The notes under the pieces: model-generated | The model's database searches: none | Told to the model about the DNA's origin: nothing | The model's input: only the letters and a program-made list of their open reading frames with translations | In this document: one piece after another, positions 7,594-15,197 of the stretch | How positions within the stretch are numbered: the stretch's first letter is position 1 | Layout of the letters: each line of letters opens with the position of its first letter | Assembly (NCBI GenBank): GCA_964513565.1 | Contig: CAZENE010000005.1 | Location: 1-64,000, forward strand | Direction: 5' to 3' | DNA: 64,000 bases | Source: Delta-02 sp964513565 | GTDB taxonomy: Bacteria > Desulfobacterota > Syntrophorhabdia > Syntrophorhabdales > Syntrophorhabdaceae | Made by a program: the position numbers and the translations under genes

Positions 7594-9408
7594 TTAGGCT
7601 ATGCGGAGGCCTCTCAGGGAGTCTTTATTCTCCATGCCCTGAATGAGGGAAAGCCGAGCGTACATACCATTTAAAGCCATGAGTTCATGATGCCTTCCCC
7701 TCTCGACAATCTCGCCGTGATGCATAACGAGGATCTCATCGGCATTTCGGATAGTGTTCAGCCGGTGGGCTATGACAAAGCTCGTGCGGTCTGCCATCAA
7801 CCTTGACAGGGCCTCCTGGATGAGGCTTTCCGTGACCGTGTCGACACTCGCTGTGGCCTCATCGAGTATGAGTATGGGGGCGTCTTTGAGCAAGGCCCGT
7901 GCAATCGATATTCTTTGCTTTCCCCCCCCGCTCAACTTGACCCCGCGTTCACCCACACGAGAATCATATCCGTCGGGCAGTGACATGATGAAATTGTGGC
8001 AATTCGCCGCCTGCGCTGCCTTGACCAATTCCTCCTCCCCAGCATCGAGCCTGCCATAAAGGATATTGTCACGTATGGTACCGTTAAACAAAAATGATTC
8101 CTGGCTGACAATGCTTATCTGTGCACGCAGCGATCTGAGCGAAATTGCCGATATGTCCTGACCGTCGATAAGGACGCGTCCGGATGCCGTCTCATAAAAT
8201 GCCGGCAGAACATTGACGAGCGTCGTCTTGCCCGATCCTGTAGGGCCCACAAGGGCAACGGCCTGCCCCGGCCGTGCGTGAAGGGAAATGTTTTTCAATG
8301 CGGAGACCCCATTATCATAAGTAAAAAAAACATTTTTAAAGCGCACGTCTCCCCTGACTGGTGTTTTCAATTGCGCTGGCCGGCTATGAGCTTCATTCTC
8401 GCCGGCGGCGTCAAGTACGTCGAACACGCGGTCGCTTGCGGCCCGCGCCGACTGGAGCATCTGGTTCAGCCCGTCGAGACGTCCTACAGGCTGGTAAAAA
8501 AGGGTAAGATAAAAAAGGAAGGCAACCAGCCCTCCAAGCGTCATTTCGCCCCTGACGACCATGGGTCCCCCAGCCCACAGGACGAGGACCATTCCCAACG
8601 AACCCATAAGCGTCATGGCCGGCGAATATGCGGCCCACACCCTCATAACACGGAACGTGCTCCTGCGCAGTTCATCGGCCTTGCTACAAAAACGGTCCTC
8701 TTCATGATCCTGGCGCTGAAATGCCTTAATCTGGCGGATGCCTTGAAGGTTATCCATCACAAGTGAATTCATGGCGCCTATTGCCTCCCTCTGCCTACGG
8801 TACCGCCGATGTGCCGTCAGGCTGTACCATAGGGTACCTGCGGCTAATATTGTGAGCGGCAACAGGGCGAGCATCGTCAAAGTAATATTTTTCGAAAGCA
8901 AGATCACGAAAACGACCAGTATGCTCAAAAATGCGGTTGCAGCGCGCTCTATCCCGTCGATCAGGATGCGGTGAACCGATGCAACATCGTCTATGACCCG
9001 CGTCATGAGATCTCCCGACGATCGGCGGTCAAAAAATTTTACGGGCAGTCTCTGCATCTTGGCGTAAACATCCCGGCGCATATCGTAGATAACGTTCTGT
9101 CCGAAACGGGTGTTGGTAATGATCCGAACGGCGTTGCACAGTTCGCATAAGAGAAATGCCCCGGCAAGGCACGCGGCCGCCGGAAAGAGACGATCCATCC
9201 TCCGTCCGCCGATGACGATATCGATAATATGCTGCGTTATATAAGGGAATACGTAATAGAAGGCTATTGTACAGAACGCAAAAAAGATATTTCCCGCGCC
9301 GCTTAATACATGAGGCTTGAGGTAGACCAATGTGCGCTTGAGAAATTCCTTCGTTGACCGGGGTTTTGAAAAAAATTCGGACGAGGAGTTCGTTTGGCCT
9401 GTATTCAT
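7594..9408 (-). CDS. ABC exporter, membrane and ATPase domains fused (MsbA/peptide-exporter type)
   Basis: About 604 residues from the ATG at 9408, which overlaps the upstream maturase stop (ATGA), indicating translational coupling. Six-helix membrane domain to about residue 330, then the ATPase with Walker A GPTGSGKT (about 388-395), Q-loop SQESFLF, signature LSGGGKQR, Walker B ILILDEA and the H-loop AHR. The signature has Gly where Gln is usual (LSGGQ), encoded in a run of eight G. There is no N-terminal C39 peptidase domain, so any leader cleavage would need another protease. Position at the end of the CXXX-peptide maturase genes suggests it exports that peptide. A lipid-flippase role cannot be excluded. 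Confidence 0.88.
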   Translation of the reverse strand: MNTGQTNSSSEFFSKPRSTKEFLKRTLVYLKPHVLSGAGNIFFAFCTIAFYYVFPYITQHIIDIVIGGRRMDRLFPAAACLAGAFLLCELCNAVRIITNTRFGQNVIYDMRRDVYAKMQRLPVKFFDRRSSGDLMTRVIDDVASVHRILIDGIERAATAFLSILVVFVILLSKNITLTMLALLPLTILAAGTLWYSLTAHRRYRRQREAIGAMNSLVMDNLQGIRQIKAFQRQDHEEDRFCSKADELRRSTFRVMRVWAAYSPAMTLMGSLGMVLVLWAGGPMVVRGEMTLGGLVAFLFYLTLFYQPVGRLDGLNQMLQSARAASDRVFDVLDAAGENEAHSRPAQLKTPVRGDVRFKNVFFTYDNGVSALKNISLHARPGQAVALVGPTGSGKTTLVNVLPAFYETASGRVLIDGQDISAISLRSLRAQISIVSQESFLFNGTIRDNILYGRLDAGEEELVKAAQAANCHNFIMSLPDGYDSRVGERGVKLSGGGKQRISIARALLKDAPILILDEATASVDTVTESLIQEALSRLMADRTSFVIAHRLNTIRNADEILVMHHGEIVERGRHHELMALNGMYARLSLIQGMENKDSLRGLRIA

Positions 9409-10532
9409 GCCTTTTCTTCCCAATCCACCGGGGAATGGTTCATCTCTTTCAGGCGGGTGATCATCTTCGGGTCTATGCTGTAGATCTGGCGGAACAGGTC
9501 TTTTCGCGAGACGTTTTCAAGCGGTTTTGCAAGAAGCCCGGCGAAATGCTCATCTTTCTCAAGCTGACTTAATGAACGGTTGACTAGCACCTCGAAGGGA
9601 TCGCGGTAATCAAGCGGCGGTATCGCCGGTACCCGGCCGGCCAACCCGGCCTGAGCACCGACATTCTCAAGAAATATTCGTGATTGGTCGCGCTCAAGAT
9701 GCGCCAGGACACACTGCTCATGAGAGGGGGTATTCAATTCGGACGTGAGTTTCTGGTTGAGATAGATGCACCGTTTGCATTGCCAGGAATCACAGCTCCG
9801 GCATACCGGGGCATATTCCAATTCAAGGAGCCTGGGGTTTTTAAGATCAATACCCGTATCGACGCTCCCTGCGTCATTTCTCGCGTCTTCATAATAAAAT
9901 GCAGGACACAGATAAAACCTTCCGTTCGGCGCAACCGTCATGTGCCGGGTCCCGGCGCTGCAGTTATTCATGTTTGTAAGGAAAACCCTGTCGGAAATGG
10001 CGTTGATCTCTACGAAATTGCCCTTTCTATATTCTTCTTGCAGCATTTCACGTACAGCCGATAGTTGCACGGAATAACGAAGGAGATCTTCGTTCTTTAT
10101 CCCGTGCAAGTCTTTGATTATTATGTTGAGCCGTTTGAACTTGCCGGAAATTTTCTTCACCGTCGCGGCGAGCGAACCCAACTCTTCTGTGCCGATACGC
10201 AGGATGATGTTATTGATCCCGCCGTTATCAAGGAGTTCGATATATTTCCCGTCTTCGGGGCCATCCATGACGAAGACCGCATCCGGATATCTCCCGGCGT
10301 GCTTTATGCCCACGATCTTAATATGGTCAGCATTTTCAACTGCTCGTTCGTAAGCGGCCGGCAACGGTTCGTCACCATACAGAAAATTAATTGGCAGGTT
10401 GTTCCTCACTGAGAAGCCGACCACCTTCTGCAGCATATATAATGGAATAAGGCCCTTTCCGCACCCCCCGGTTTCATAGGAACAGAAGGGGACGGAACTA
10501 TTGTCGAGGGTCACAACGAGATACTGTATCAT
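9405..10532 (-). CDS. CXXX-repeat peptide maturase (second radical-SAM-like component)
   Basis: A 375-residue protein of the family I recall as CXXX repeat peptide maturase. The N-terminal half looks like a degenerate radical SAM barrel: it lacks a clear CX3CX2C, having only YETGGCGKGLIPLY near residue 20. The C-terminal half has a SPASM-like cysteine set (FYLCPAFYY, then CRSCDSWQCKRC) that would bind iron-sulfur clusters. It follows the true radical SAM gene by 10 bp and overlaps the exporter by 4. The likely job is to partner the radical SAM enzyme in modifying cysteine-rich repeats of the precursor peptide. The chemistry is not known to me. Confidence 0.82.
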   Translation of the reverse strand: MIQYLVVTLDNSSVPFCSYETGGCGKGLIPLYMLQKVVGFSVRNNLPINFLYGDEPLPAAYERAVENADHIKIVGIKHAGRYPDAVFVMDGPEDGKYIELLDNGGINNIILRIGTEELGSLAATVKKISGKFKRLNIIIKDLHGIKNEDLLRYSVQLSAVREMLQEEYRKGNFVEINAISDRVFLTNMNNCSAGTRHMTVAPNGRFYLCPAFYYEDARNDAGSVDTGIDLKNPRLLELEYAPVCRSCDSWQCKRCIYLNQKLTSELNTPSHEQCVLAHLERDQSRIFLENVGAQAGLAGRVPAIPPLDYRDPFEVLVNRSLSQLEKDEHFAGLLAKPLENVSRKDLFRQIYSIDPKMITRLKEMNHSPVDWEEKA

Positions 10533-10542
10533 GAAGTTATTC

Positions 10543-11688
10543 TCACGAGCTCGTCACCCTGTTCAGAACGTGCCAGTAATAATTGTTCGCCCGCACGCGT
10601 GCCTTGTGCATCCTGCAAATATATGTCGCCTTTTGATAGATCGTCCCGGTATCGGCGCAGTCGTAGTTCGCCCCCTGGCACCATGCGCAGCCTGTTGCCA
10701 CATCGCATTTTACACATTCAACCGGGCTCTGGGTTATGAGATCGAGCGACAGAAATGGCCGAAGCCTGTTGCGATCTATACCTTCGAAGCAATTCCCGAC
10801 TGACAGGGCCTGGCGGTTAACAAGAGAAAAAGGCGTGAATCTGTGGCAGGGATAGAAGTCTCCCCGGTAATCGACGGCGAGCATTTTGCCTGCCCCGCAC
10901 CAGTTATTATTATCCACACGGGGGCGGCCGATAGTTTCATTAAAGAATGAACACGTATGGTCCCTGTAAAGTCCTTCCGCGATGATCGTATCTGCAAGCC
11001 CTATCAGCTGATCTTCCAGTATCAGGTCGTCCCCGTTCTTCCAGACGTCTTCGAAAACAACATTGATGCTGATATGCCTGATTCCGATGCTGTAGAGGTG
11101 AAGAACGCTTTCCCTGATATAGGGAAGGTCGCCGCTTGCAACGGTGACCTTCGTGCTGGCGACGGGAAACTGCTCTATCCATAGCGGTATGTTCCGTGCA
11201 GTATCGTGGTATGATCCTTTACCCGAAGGATAGACCCTGTGCATATCGTGTTTTTGCGGCGTACCATCAATGGTCACTCCGATCGACAGGTCGGAACGGT
11301 TCTTTCCGATAAAATCCTGAACCTTCCCGGTGCCATAGAGTATGCCGTTCGTTGTGAGGCTGAACCGGTGATCCTGAAACCACGGATGTCCTTCGCGTGA
11401 CATCTTTTCCCTGGCATAGTCACATAGCCGGTCTATGAGGTCTATCTCCAGTAATGGCTCCCCTCCGATAAAATCCCAGACCACAGCCTGATCGGGGAAA
11501 AGCTCCCTGTTCTCTACCAGGTAGTCTATCGTCCTCTTCGCTATGTCGAAGCTCATTTTGTTGTGCGAATTCTTGCCGACAAGATAACAGTAATTACACC
11601 GCAACTGGCAATCTTCGGTAACAACGAAGGTTACGGTCTTGGCAATCGCTTGCCGCCAGACGGCGGGAGGGGTGGCAATAGTCTCCAT
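10543..11688 (-). CDS. Radical SAM peptide maturase, CXXX-repeat target type
   Basis: A 381-residue radical SAM enzyme. The 4Fe-4S cluster motif is C27-QLR-C31-NY-C34, followed by Tyr. GGEPLLE near residue 100 is the usual SAM-contact strand. A C-terminal SPASM region carries several cysteines (YPCHRF, CVKCDVATGCAWC and CRMHKAR), so auxiliary clusters are likely. It reads toward a second maturase and an ABC exporter, and the damaged CXXX peptide gene lies 63 bp upstream. No strong ribosome site precedes the ATG. Known for such enzymes: they make radical-based cross-links or thioethers on ribosomal peptides. The exact modification here is unknown. Confidence 0.9.
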   Translation of the reverse strand: METIATPPAVWRQAIAKTVTFVVTEDCQLRCNYCYLVGKNSHNKMSFDIAKRTIDYLVENRELFPDQAVVWDFIGGEPLLEIDLIDRLCDYAREKMSREGHPWFQDHRFSLTTNGILYGTGKVQDFIGKNRSDLSIGVTIDGTPQKHDMHRVYPSGKGSYHDTARNIPLWIEQFPVASTKVTVASGDLPYIRESVLHLYSIGIRHISINVVFEDVWKNGDDLILEDQLIGLADTIIAEGLYRDHTCSFFNETIGRPRVDNNNWCGAGKMLAVDYRGDFYPCHRFTPFSLVNRQALSVGNCFEGIDRNRLRPFLSLDLITQSPVECVKCDVATGCAWCQGANYDCADTGTIYQKATYICRMHKARVRANNYYWHVLNRVTSS

Positions 11689-11704
11689 AATACGCCAGTG
11701 GTCG

Positions 11705-11739
11705 GTTCGGGCTTTCGGGTCTTTGCCCCAGGCCCGAAC
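11705..11739 (-). other. Stem-loop between precursor gene and maturase genes
   Basis: GTTCGGGC and GCCCGAAC form a perfect 8-bp stem, with further GGG/CCC pairing possible inside the loop. It sits in the 63 bp between the peptide precursor stop and the radical SAM start. There is no U-run after it, so it is more likely a stabilising or partial-readthrough element than a terminator. Such stems are common after small precursor genes, which need higher expression than their enzymes. Confidence 0.6.
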
Positions 11740-11751
11740 GGCCGGATAGGA

Positions 11752-11945
11752 TTATTTGCTCACCGTGACGCACTCATCTTTGCAGCCGGACAGGCACTGC
11801 CCGCCGCAACCGCCCTCGCAGTCTCCGGATGCCGCATACATGCCGCATACATGCCGGATACATCCCGCGAAGCGCCGGATCCCACAAACCCGAATGACGG
11901 GACCGTCCTTCTTGCCATACTACTCATTTTTTCTTTCTTATCCAC
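11752..11945 (-). pseudogene. CXXX-repeat precursor peptide gene, frame broken by 11-bp duplication
   Basis: A GTG at 11945 with a perfect AAGGAGGT five bases upstream opens a frame starting MDKKEKMSSMARR...SFGFVG. It runs without cysteine repeats to a TGA at 11760. The repeats lie in another frame that ends at TAA 11752: C-EGG-C-GGQ-C-LSG-C-KDE-C-VTVSK, five cysteines spaced CXXX. The two frames meet at a tandem 11-bp duplication (11834-11855). With one copy removed, a single 60-residue peptide results, reading SGMYAASGDC across the join. This matches the substrate type of the two maturases downstream. As sequenced, the peptide cannot be made intact; it could be a pseudogene, a phase-variable OFF state or an assembly error. 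Confidence 0.8.
11834..11855. repeat. Tandem 11-bp duplication inside precursor gene
   Basis: GCATACATGCC occurs twice in direct succession on the plus strand (11834-11844 and 11845-11855). Eleven is not a multiple of three, so copy number decides whether the N-terminal and cysteine-repeat frames of the precursor peptide join. Confidence 0.9.
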
Positions 11946-11991
11946 TTGTTACCTCCTTTTTGGTATTGCTCATACCGCGACCTATTACCTT

Positions 11992-12276
11992 TTACCTTAA
12001 GACAATGCAACCCTCCAGATTGTTCCTTAACATTTCAGTCAAGGTTATGCCAGCTTTTTCGTGCAAGGGAAAACGAGCAACCGATGGGACTATGCATTCG
12101 GTGTTTTTGGCCCGGATCACGAGACCGGCGGCGATCGGTGCCATCTCGGGCAGAATAAAATATCCCGATACTTGTTCGAGGGAAGAAAGAAAGATTATGA
12201 AAAGCCGGCCCCGATGACCGGGATGATGTCGATATACCCTGTAATCACTGTTTTTTAGAGAATTTTGATCTCCCAT
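11992..12276 (-). CDS. Unrecognised 94-aa ORF upstream of the CXXX peptide gene
   Basis: The frame from an ATG at 12276 gives 94 residues. The second half (GYFILPEMAPIAAGLVIRAK, then PSVARFPLHEKAGITLTEML) has normal protein-like composition; the first 30 residues are rich in Arg and His and look less natural. In an overlapping frame a short hydrophobic stretch (TGYIDIIPVIGAGF) looks more protein-like before a stop, so a frameshift near 12195 is possible. The ribosome site is weak. It ends 46 bp before the precursor peptide and could belong to that operon. Family and function are unknown. The rest of 11946-12405 shows nothing I can support. Confidence 0.35.
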   Translation of the reverse strand: MGDQNSLKNSDYRVYRHHPGHRGRLFIIFLSSLEQVSGYFILPEMAPIAAGLVIRAKNTECIVPSVARFPLHEKAGITLTEMLRNNLEGCIVLR

Positions 12277-12405
12277 AGTATGCCCTGCGCCTCGTTGAAA
12301 ACCGTTTCAGCAATTCTCCGGATCGCCTTTATCGCTCAACATCGCTTAAGGCAATGTCACATAATGGGCACAGTATATATATACCAAAAGAAAACAAAAA
12401 ATCCT

Positions 12406-12771
12406 CTAGGTTTGACGTGTTGAAGCCGTTTTGAGTTTCTTTACAGCACACCTCTCGCACCGGAAGGAGTTGTCCAACACTTCTTTATCGATCTCGCAGC
12501 ATTTGTCGCCCTGCACCCGGTAGCATCTGCCGACATGGCCGCAATCTACACAGACCCCGCGCGGTTTAATATCCCACGGGATAGCAACTGCCCCTGAAGT
12601 AAAAATGAGCTTGTCCACAAAATAGACCATTGCTCCCATCATGGCCTGGCTGATGATCATGGCAAGGTACACGTTCTCGATCCCGAATATTTCCCTGACC
12701 TTATTGAAAAAAAGCGCTCCCGGTATCGCAAGCACGGTCCATCGTAGTATATAAAGGATATATTTGACCAT
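12406..12771 (-). CDS. Small membrane protein with cysteine-rich C-terminal domain, unrecognised
   Basis: A 121-residue protein with a hydrophobic N-terminal half, perhaps two membrane helices between residues 3 and 60. A soluble tail follows, holding cysteine pairs (CVDCGHVGRC, GDKCC and CERC), likely to bind zinc or another metal in the cytoplasm. The pattern resembles a zinc ribbon but I do not recognise the family. It is alone on its strand between the peptide cassette and the divergent queuosine genes, with about 185 bp to queH. It has no evident link to either. Confidence 0.6.
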   Translation of the reverse strand: MVKYILYILRWTVLAIPGALFFNKVREIFGIENVYLAMIISQAMMGAMVYFVDKLIFTSGAVAIPWDIKPRGVCVDCGHVGRCYRVQGDKCCEIDKEVLDNSFRCERCAVKKLKTASTRQT

Positions 12772-12848
12772 CGTGGGCCTCCTGACACTTAAATATAATG
12801 CAATTACCGGCTTGCCTGACCTATCGAATGCTTGCCGTAAAAAATATT

Positions 12849-12878
12849 TTGACGGCCTGGCAGGAATGTCTGTACGAT
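12849..12878 (+). promoter_or_regulatory. Candidate sigma-70 promoter of the queH operon
   Basis: TTGACG (12849-12854), an 18-base spacer and TACGAT (12873-12878), about 78 bp before the queH ATG at 12956. Confidence 0.4.
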
Positions 12879-12955
12879 ACGTGGAAAAACCAGATCCAAG
12901 GTGTTAAACTATTAGCAAATAAAGGTCCGTCTGCGAAGACAGGGGAAATGGTGAT

Positions 12956-13486
12956 ATGCGGGTCTTGCTCCACATCTGCTGCGCTCCATGCAGCGTTTAT
13001 ACAATAAAAGCCCTTCGCTCGGAAGGGGCCGACCTAACCGGATATTTCTACAACCCCAATATTCATCCCTATACCGAGTTTTCGAAGAGGCTCGAGACAC
13101 TTAAGGAATACGCAAAAATAGTGATGCTGCCGCTCGATGCAGACACGTCGTACGATCTTGAGAAATTTCTCTCGGGAGCGCTTGAACTCGGGAAGGACAG
13201 ATGCCTTTTCTGCTACCGGGTCCGCCTTGAAAAAACCTTCCAAAAGGCGGCTCGGGAAAATTTTGACGGGGTGACCACGACCTTGCTTTACAGCAAATAC
13301 CAGCGTCATGAGGACATGAAGACGATCGGCGGCGAACTCTCGGAGGTATACGGCATCCCTTTCCTTTACCGCGACCTAAGGATAGGCTGGCAGGAGGGGA
13401 TAAACGAGTCGAAAAGGCTCAATATGTATCGCCAGCGGTATTGCGGTTGCATACTCAGCGAAAAGGAACGCTTTCGCGGAAAATGA
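12956..13486 (+). CDS. queH: Epoxyqueuosine reductase QueH (DUF208 family)
   Basis: A 176-residue protein of the DUF208/QueH family, the non-QueG enzyme that reduces epoxyqueuosine to queuosine on tRNA. The cysteine signature is complete: HICCAPCSVY near residue 7, DRCLFCYRVRLEK near 80 and RYCGC near the end. These bind an iron-sulfur cluster and a second iron. A YNPNIHPYTEF stretch follows the first motif, as is usual in the family. It heads a plus-strand run with queC and queE downstream, consistent with queuosine synthesis. The stop overlaps the start of the next small membrane protein. Confidence 0.9.
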   Translation: MRVLLHICCAPCSVYTIKALRSEGADLTGYFYNPNIHPYTEFSKRLETLKEYAKIVMLPLDADTSYDLEKFLSGALELGKDRCLFCYRVRLEKTFQKAARENFDGVTTTLLYSKYQRHEDMKTIGGELSEVYGIPFLYRDLRIGWQEGINESKRLNMYRQRYCGCILSEKERFRGK

Positions 13487-13698
13487 TGCCCTCTATGGGA
13501 AAAATACTGATCATTGCCGGGATCATCCTGATCATCCTTGGGCTCGTTTACATGTGCGGGCCCATGATCCCCTGGCTCGGGAAGCTTCCCGGGGATATCT
13601 CAGTAAAAAAGGATAATTTTACGTTTTATTTTCCCCTAGCGACGAGTATTATTATCAGCATCATACTGACGATCATTTTCTCGATATTCAGAAAATAA
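13486..13698 (+). CDS. DUF2905 family small membrane protein
   Basis: About 70 residues (MPSMGKILIIAG start). Two hydrophobic helices flank a short loop with WLGKLPGDISVKKDNFTFYF, the typical core of DUF2905. The first helix spans about residues 5-24 and the second about 48-66. The function of the family is unknown. It overlaps the queH stop by one base and ends 8 bp before the queC ATG, so it is co-transcribed with the queuosine genes. DUF2905 genes occur near many unrelated genes, so a role in queuosine metabolism is doubtful. Confidence 0.82.
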   Translation: MPSMGKILIIAGIILIILGLVYMCGPMIPWLGKLPGDISVKKDNFTFYFPLATSIIISIILTIIFSIFRK

Positions 13699-13706
13699 GG
13701 GGCTTG

Positions 13707-14405
13707 ATGGATACGGCATCAAAAAAAGCGGTTGTCCTTTTAAGCGGCGGCCTTGATTCCTCGACAACTCTTGCCATTGCAAAAAACGAAGGGTTCGAGC
13801 TCTATGCATTAAGCTTTCATTATGGCCAGAGGCATTCAGGGGAAGTTGACGCCGCGACCCGAGTTGCACGATCCGTCGGCGTAAAACGGCATGTCGTCCT
13901 TGATATCGACCTTCGCAGCTTTGGCGCTTCGGCCCTGACCAGCGAAATCGCGGTCCCTAAAAGGAGGGACGCACCCGGGGCATCGATGGATATCCCTGTT
14001 ACATATGTTCCGGCACGGAACACGATATTTCTTTCCTTTGCCCTCGCCTTCGCAGAATCGATCCAGGCACGGGACATTTTTATAGGCGTAAATGCTATAG
14101 ATTACAGCGGTTACCCTGACTGCAGGCCGGAATTTATCGCGGTCTTTGAACGACTCGCCAATATTGCGACGAAAGCCGGAATTGAAGGACGGACATTTAC
14201 TATCCATGCACCGCTCATATCTATGACAAAGTCCGGGATAATCCGGAAAGGCTTGTCGCTCGGCGTTGATTATTCCCTTACTGCCACATGCTATGACCCG
14301 TCACCCGAGGGACGGGCCTGCGGGTCATGCGAGGCGTGCCTTCTTCGTCTTCAGGGATTTAAAGAGGCGGGCATAAAGGACCCTCTCGATTATACCCGGG
14401 GGTAA
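13707..14405 (+). CDS. queC: 7-cyano-7-deazaguanine (preQ0) synthase QueC
   Basis: About 232 residues. The N-terminal PP-loop VVLLSGGLDSSTTLAIA binds ATP. Four C-terminal cysteines bind zinc (TCYDPSPEGRACGSCEACLLR), as in QueC. It converts 7-carboxy-7-deazaguanine and ammonia to preQ0 in the cytoplasm. The ATG with AAGGGG upstream is chosen over a TTG three bases earlier. It lies between DUF2905 and queE, and the QueE product is its substrate. queD and queF are not in this window. Confidence 0.96.
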   Translation: MDTASKKAVVLLSGGLDSSTTLAIAKNEGFELYALSFHYGQRHSGEVDAATRVARSVGVKRHVVLDIDLRSFGASALTSEIAVPKRRDAPGASMDIPVTYVPARNTIFLSFALAFAESIQARDIFIGVNAIDYSGYPDCRPEFIAVFERLANIATKAGIEGRTFTIHAPLISMTKSGIIRKGLSLGVDYSLTATCYDPSPEGRACGSCEACLLRLQGFKEAGIKDPLDYTRG

Positions 14406-14411
14406 TGAAAG

Positions 14412-15017
14412 ATGGCATATCTCATCAAAGAGATATTCTACTCACTTCAGGGTGAGGGGATAAACACCGGAAGGCCCGCTGTCTTCGTGAGGTTCTCAGG
14501 CTGCAATCTTTCGTGCCCATTCTGCGACACTGACCACTCGGGAATAGACGGCCCGGGAGGAGGCGAATACAGACGTGCTTCCGGAGTAATTTCTGCAATG
14601 AGGTCCTGCCTTACCTCTCAAAGCAGTGATAATGCACTTTTAGCAGTCATAACAGGCGGCGAACCAGCCCTTCAGACAGATACGGAGCTAATCCGGGAAC
14701 TTCATGGCGATCACTGGGAAGTCGCTATCGAGACAAACGGGACGCTGCCGATACCCGAGGGCATCGACTGGGTGACAGTGAGCCCGAAGGTGGGGTCGGA
14801 CCTTGCCGTAACGAGAGGCAATGAGCTGAAACTTCTTTATCCCCAGAAGGACATTGATCCCTCTTCCTTCGAACAATTGGAGTTTGATCATTTCATCATT
14901 CAGCCCATTGATGGAATGGCAGGATCGGAAAACCTGCGAAATGCCATCAATTATTGTCTTTCACATCGCCGCTGGCGCCTCGGCGTTCAGTTGCACAAGT
15001 TCTTGGGAATAAAATAA
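14412..15017 (+). CDS. queE: 7-carboxy-7-deazaguanine synthase QueE (radical SAM)
   Basis: A 201-residue short radical SAM enzyme. It starts with IKEIFYSLQGEGINTGRPAVFVRFSGCNLSC-type sequence; the cluster motif is C-NLS-C-PF-C near residue 31. ITGGEPALQ near residue 80 contacts SAM. It converts carboxy-tetrahydropterin to 7-carboxy-7-deazaguanine, the step before QueC. The gene starts 6 bp after queC. The C-terminus (RRWRLGVQLHKFLGIK) matches family members, so it is full length. Confidence 0.95.
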   Translation: MAYLIKEIFYSLQGEGINTGRPAVFVRFSGCNLSCPFCDTDHSGIDGPGGGEYRRASGVISAMRSCLTSQSSDNALLAVITGGEPALQTDTELIRELHGDHWEVAIETNGTLPIPEGIDWVTVSPKVGSDLAVTRGNELKLLYPQKDIDPSSFEQLEFDHFIIQPIDGMAGSENLRNAINYCLSHRRWRLGVQLHKFLGIK

Positions 15018-15093
15018 ACCGGCGACAGGAAACCTCCCATTGCCCGTTTTATTATTGACATTTCGTGCTGTTATGGCTTATATCAAATTGCAA

Positions 15094-15167
15094 GGCGGTG
15101 TAGCTCAGGTGGTCAGAGCATGCGGCTCATATCCGCAGTGTCCGGAGTTCAAATCTCTGCACCGCCA
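15094..15167 (+). tRNA. tRNA-Met (CAT), elongator type
   Basis: A complete cloverleaf: acceptor GGCGGTG/CACCGCC, D-arm GCTC/GAGC, anticodon stem TGCGG/CCGCA around loop CTCATAT (anticodon CAT), and T-arm CGGAG/CTCTG around TTCAAAT. The first acceptor pair is G-C, so it is not the initiator. A tRNA-Ile with modified C34 has the same anticodon and cannot be excluded. The 3' CCA is not encoded. Confidence 0.92.
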
Positions 15168-15197
15168 TTTTTCTTTCATTTCGGGGGGAGACATCTT

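Noticed and set aside
11756..12217. Plus-strand 153-codon ORF
   Set aside because: It is antisense to the precursor peptide and its repeats; the minus-strand reading explains the sequence far better.
12879..12955. PreQ1 riboswitch before queH
   Set aside because: No type I hairpin with the conserved C-rich loop and A-rich tail could be built by eye.
15094..15167. Integration site for a mobile element at tRNA-Met
   Set aside because: No integrase gene and no second copy of the tRNA 3' end was seen nearby.
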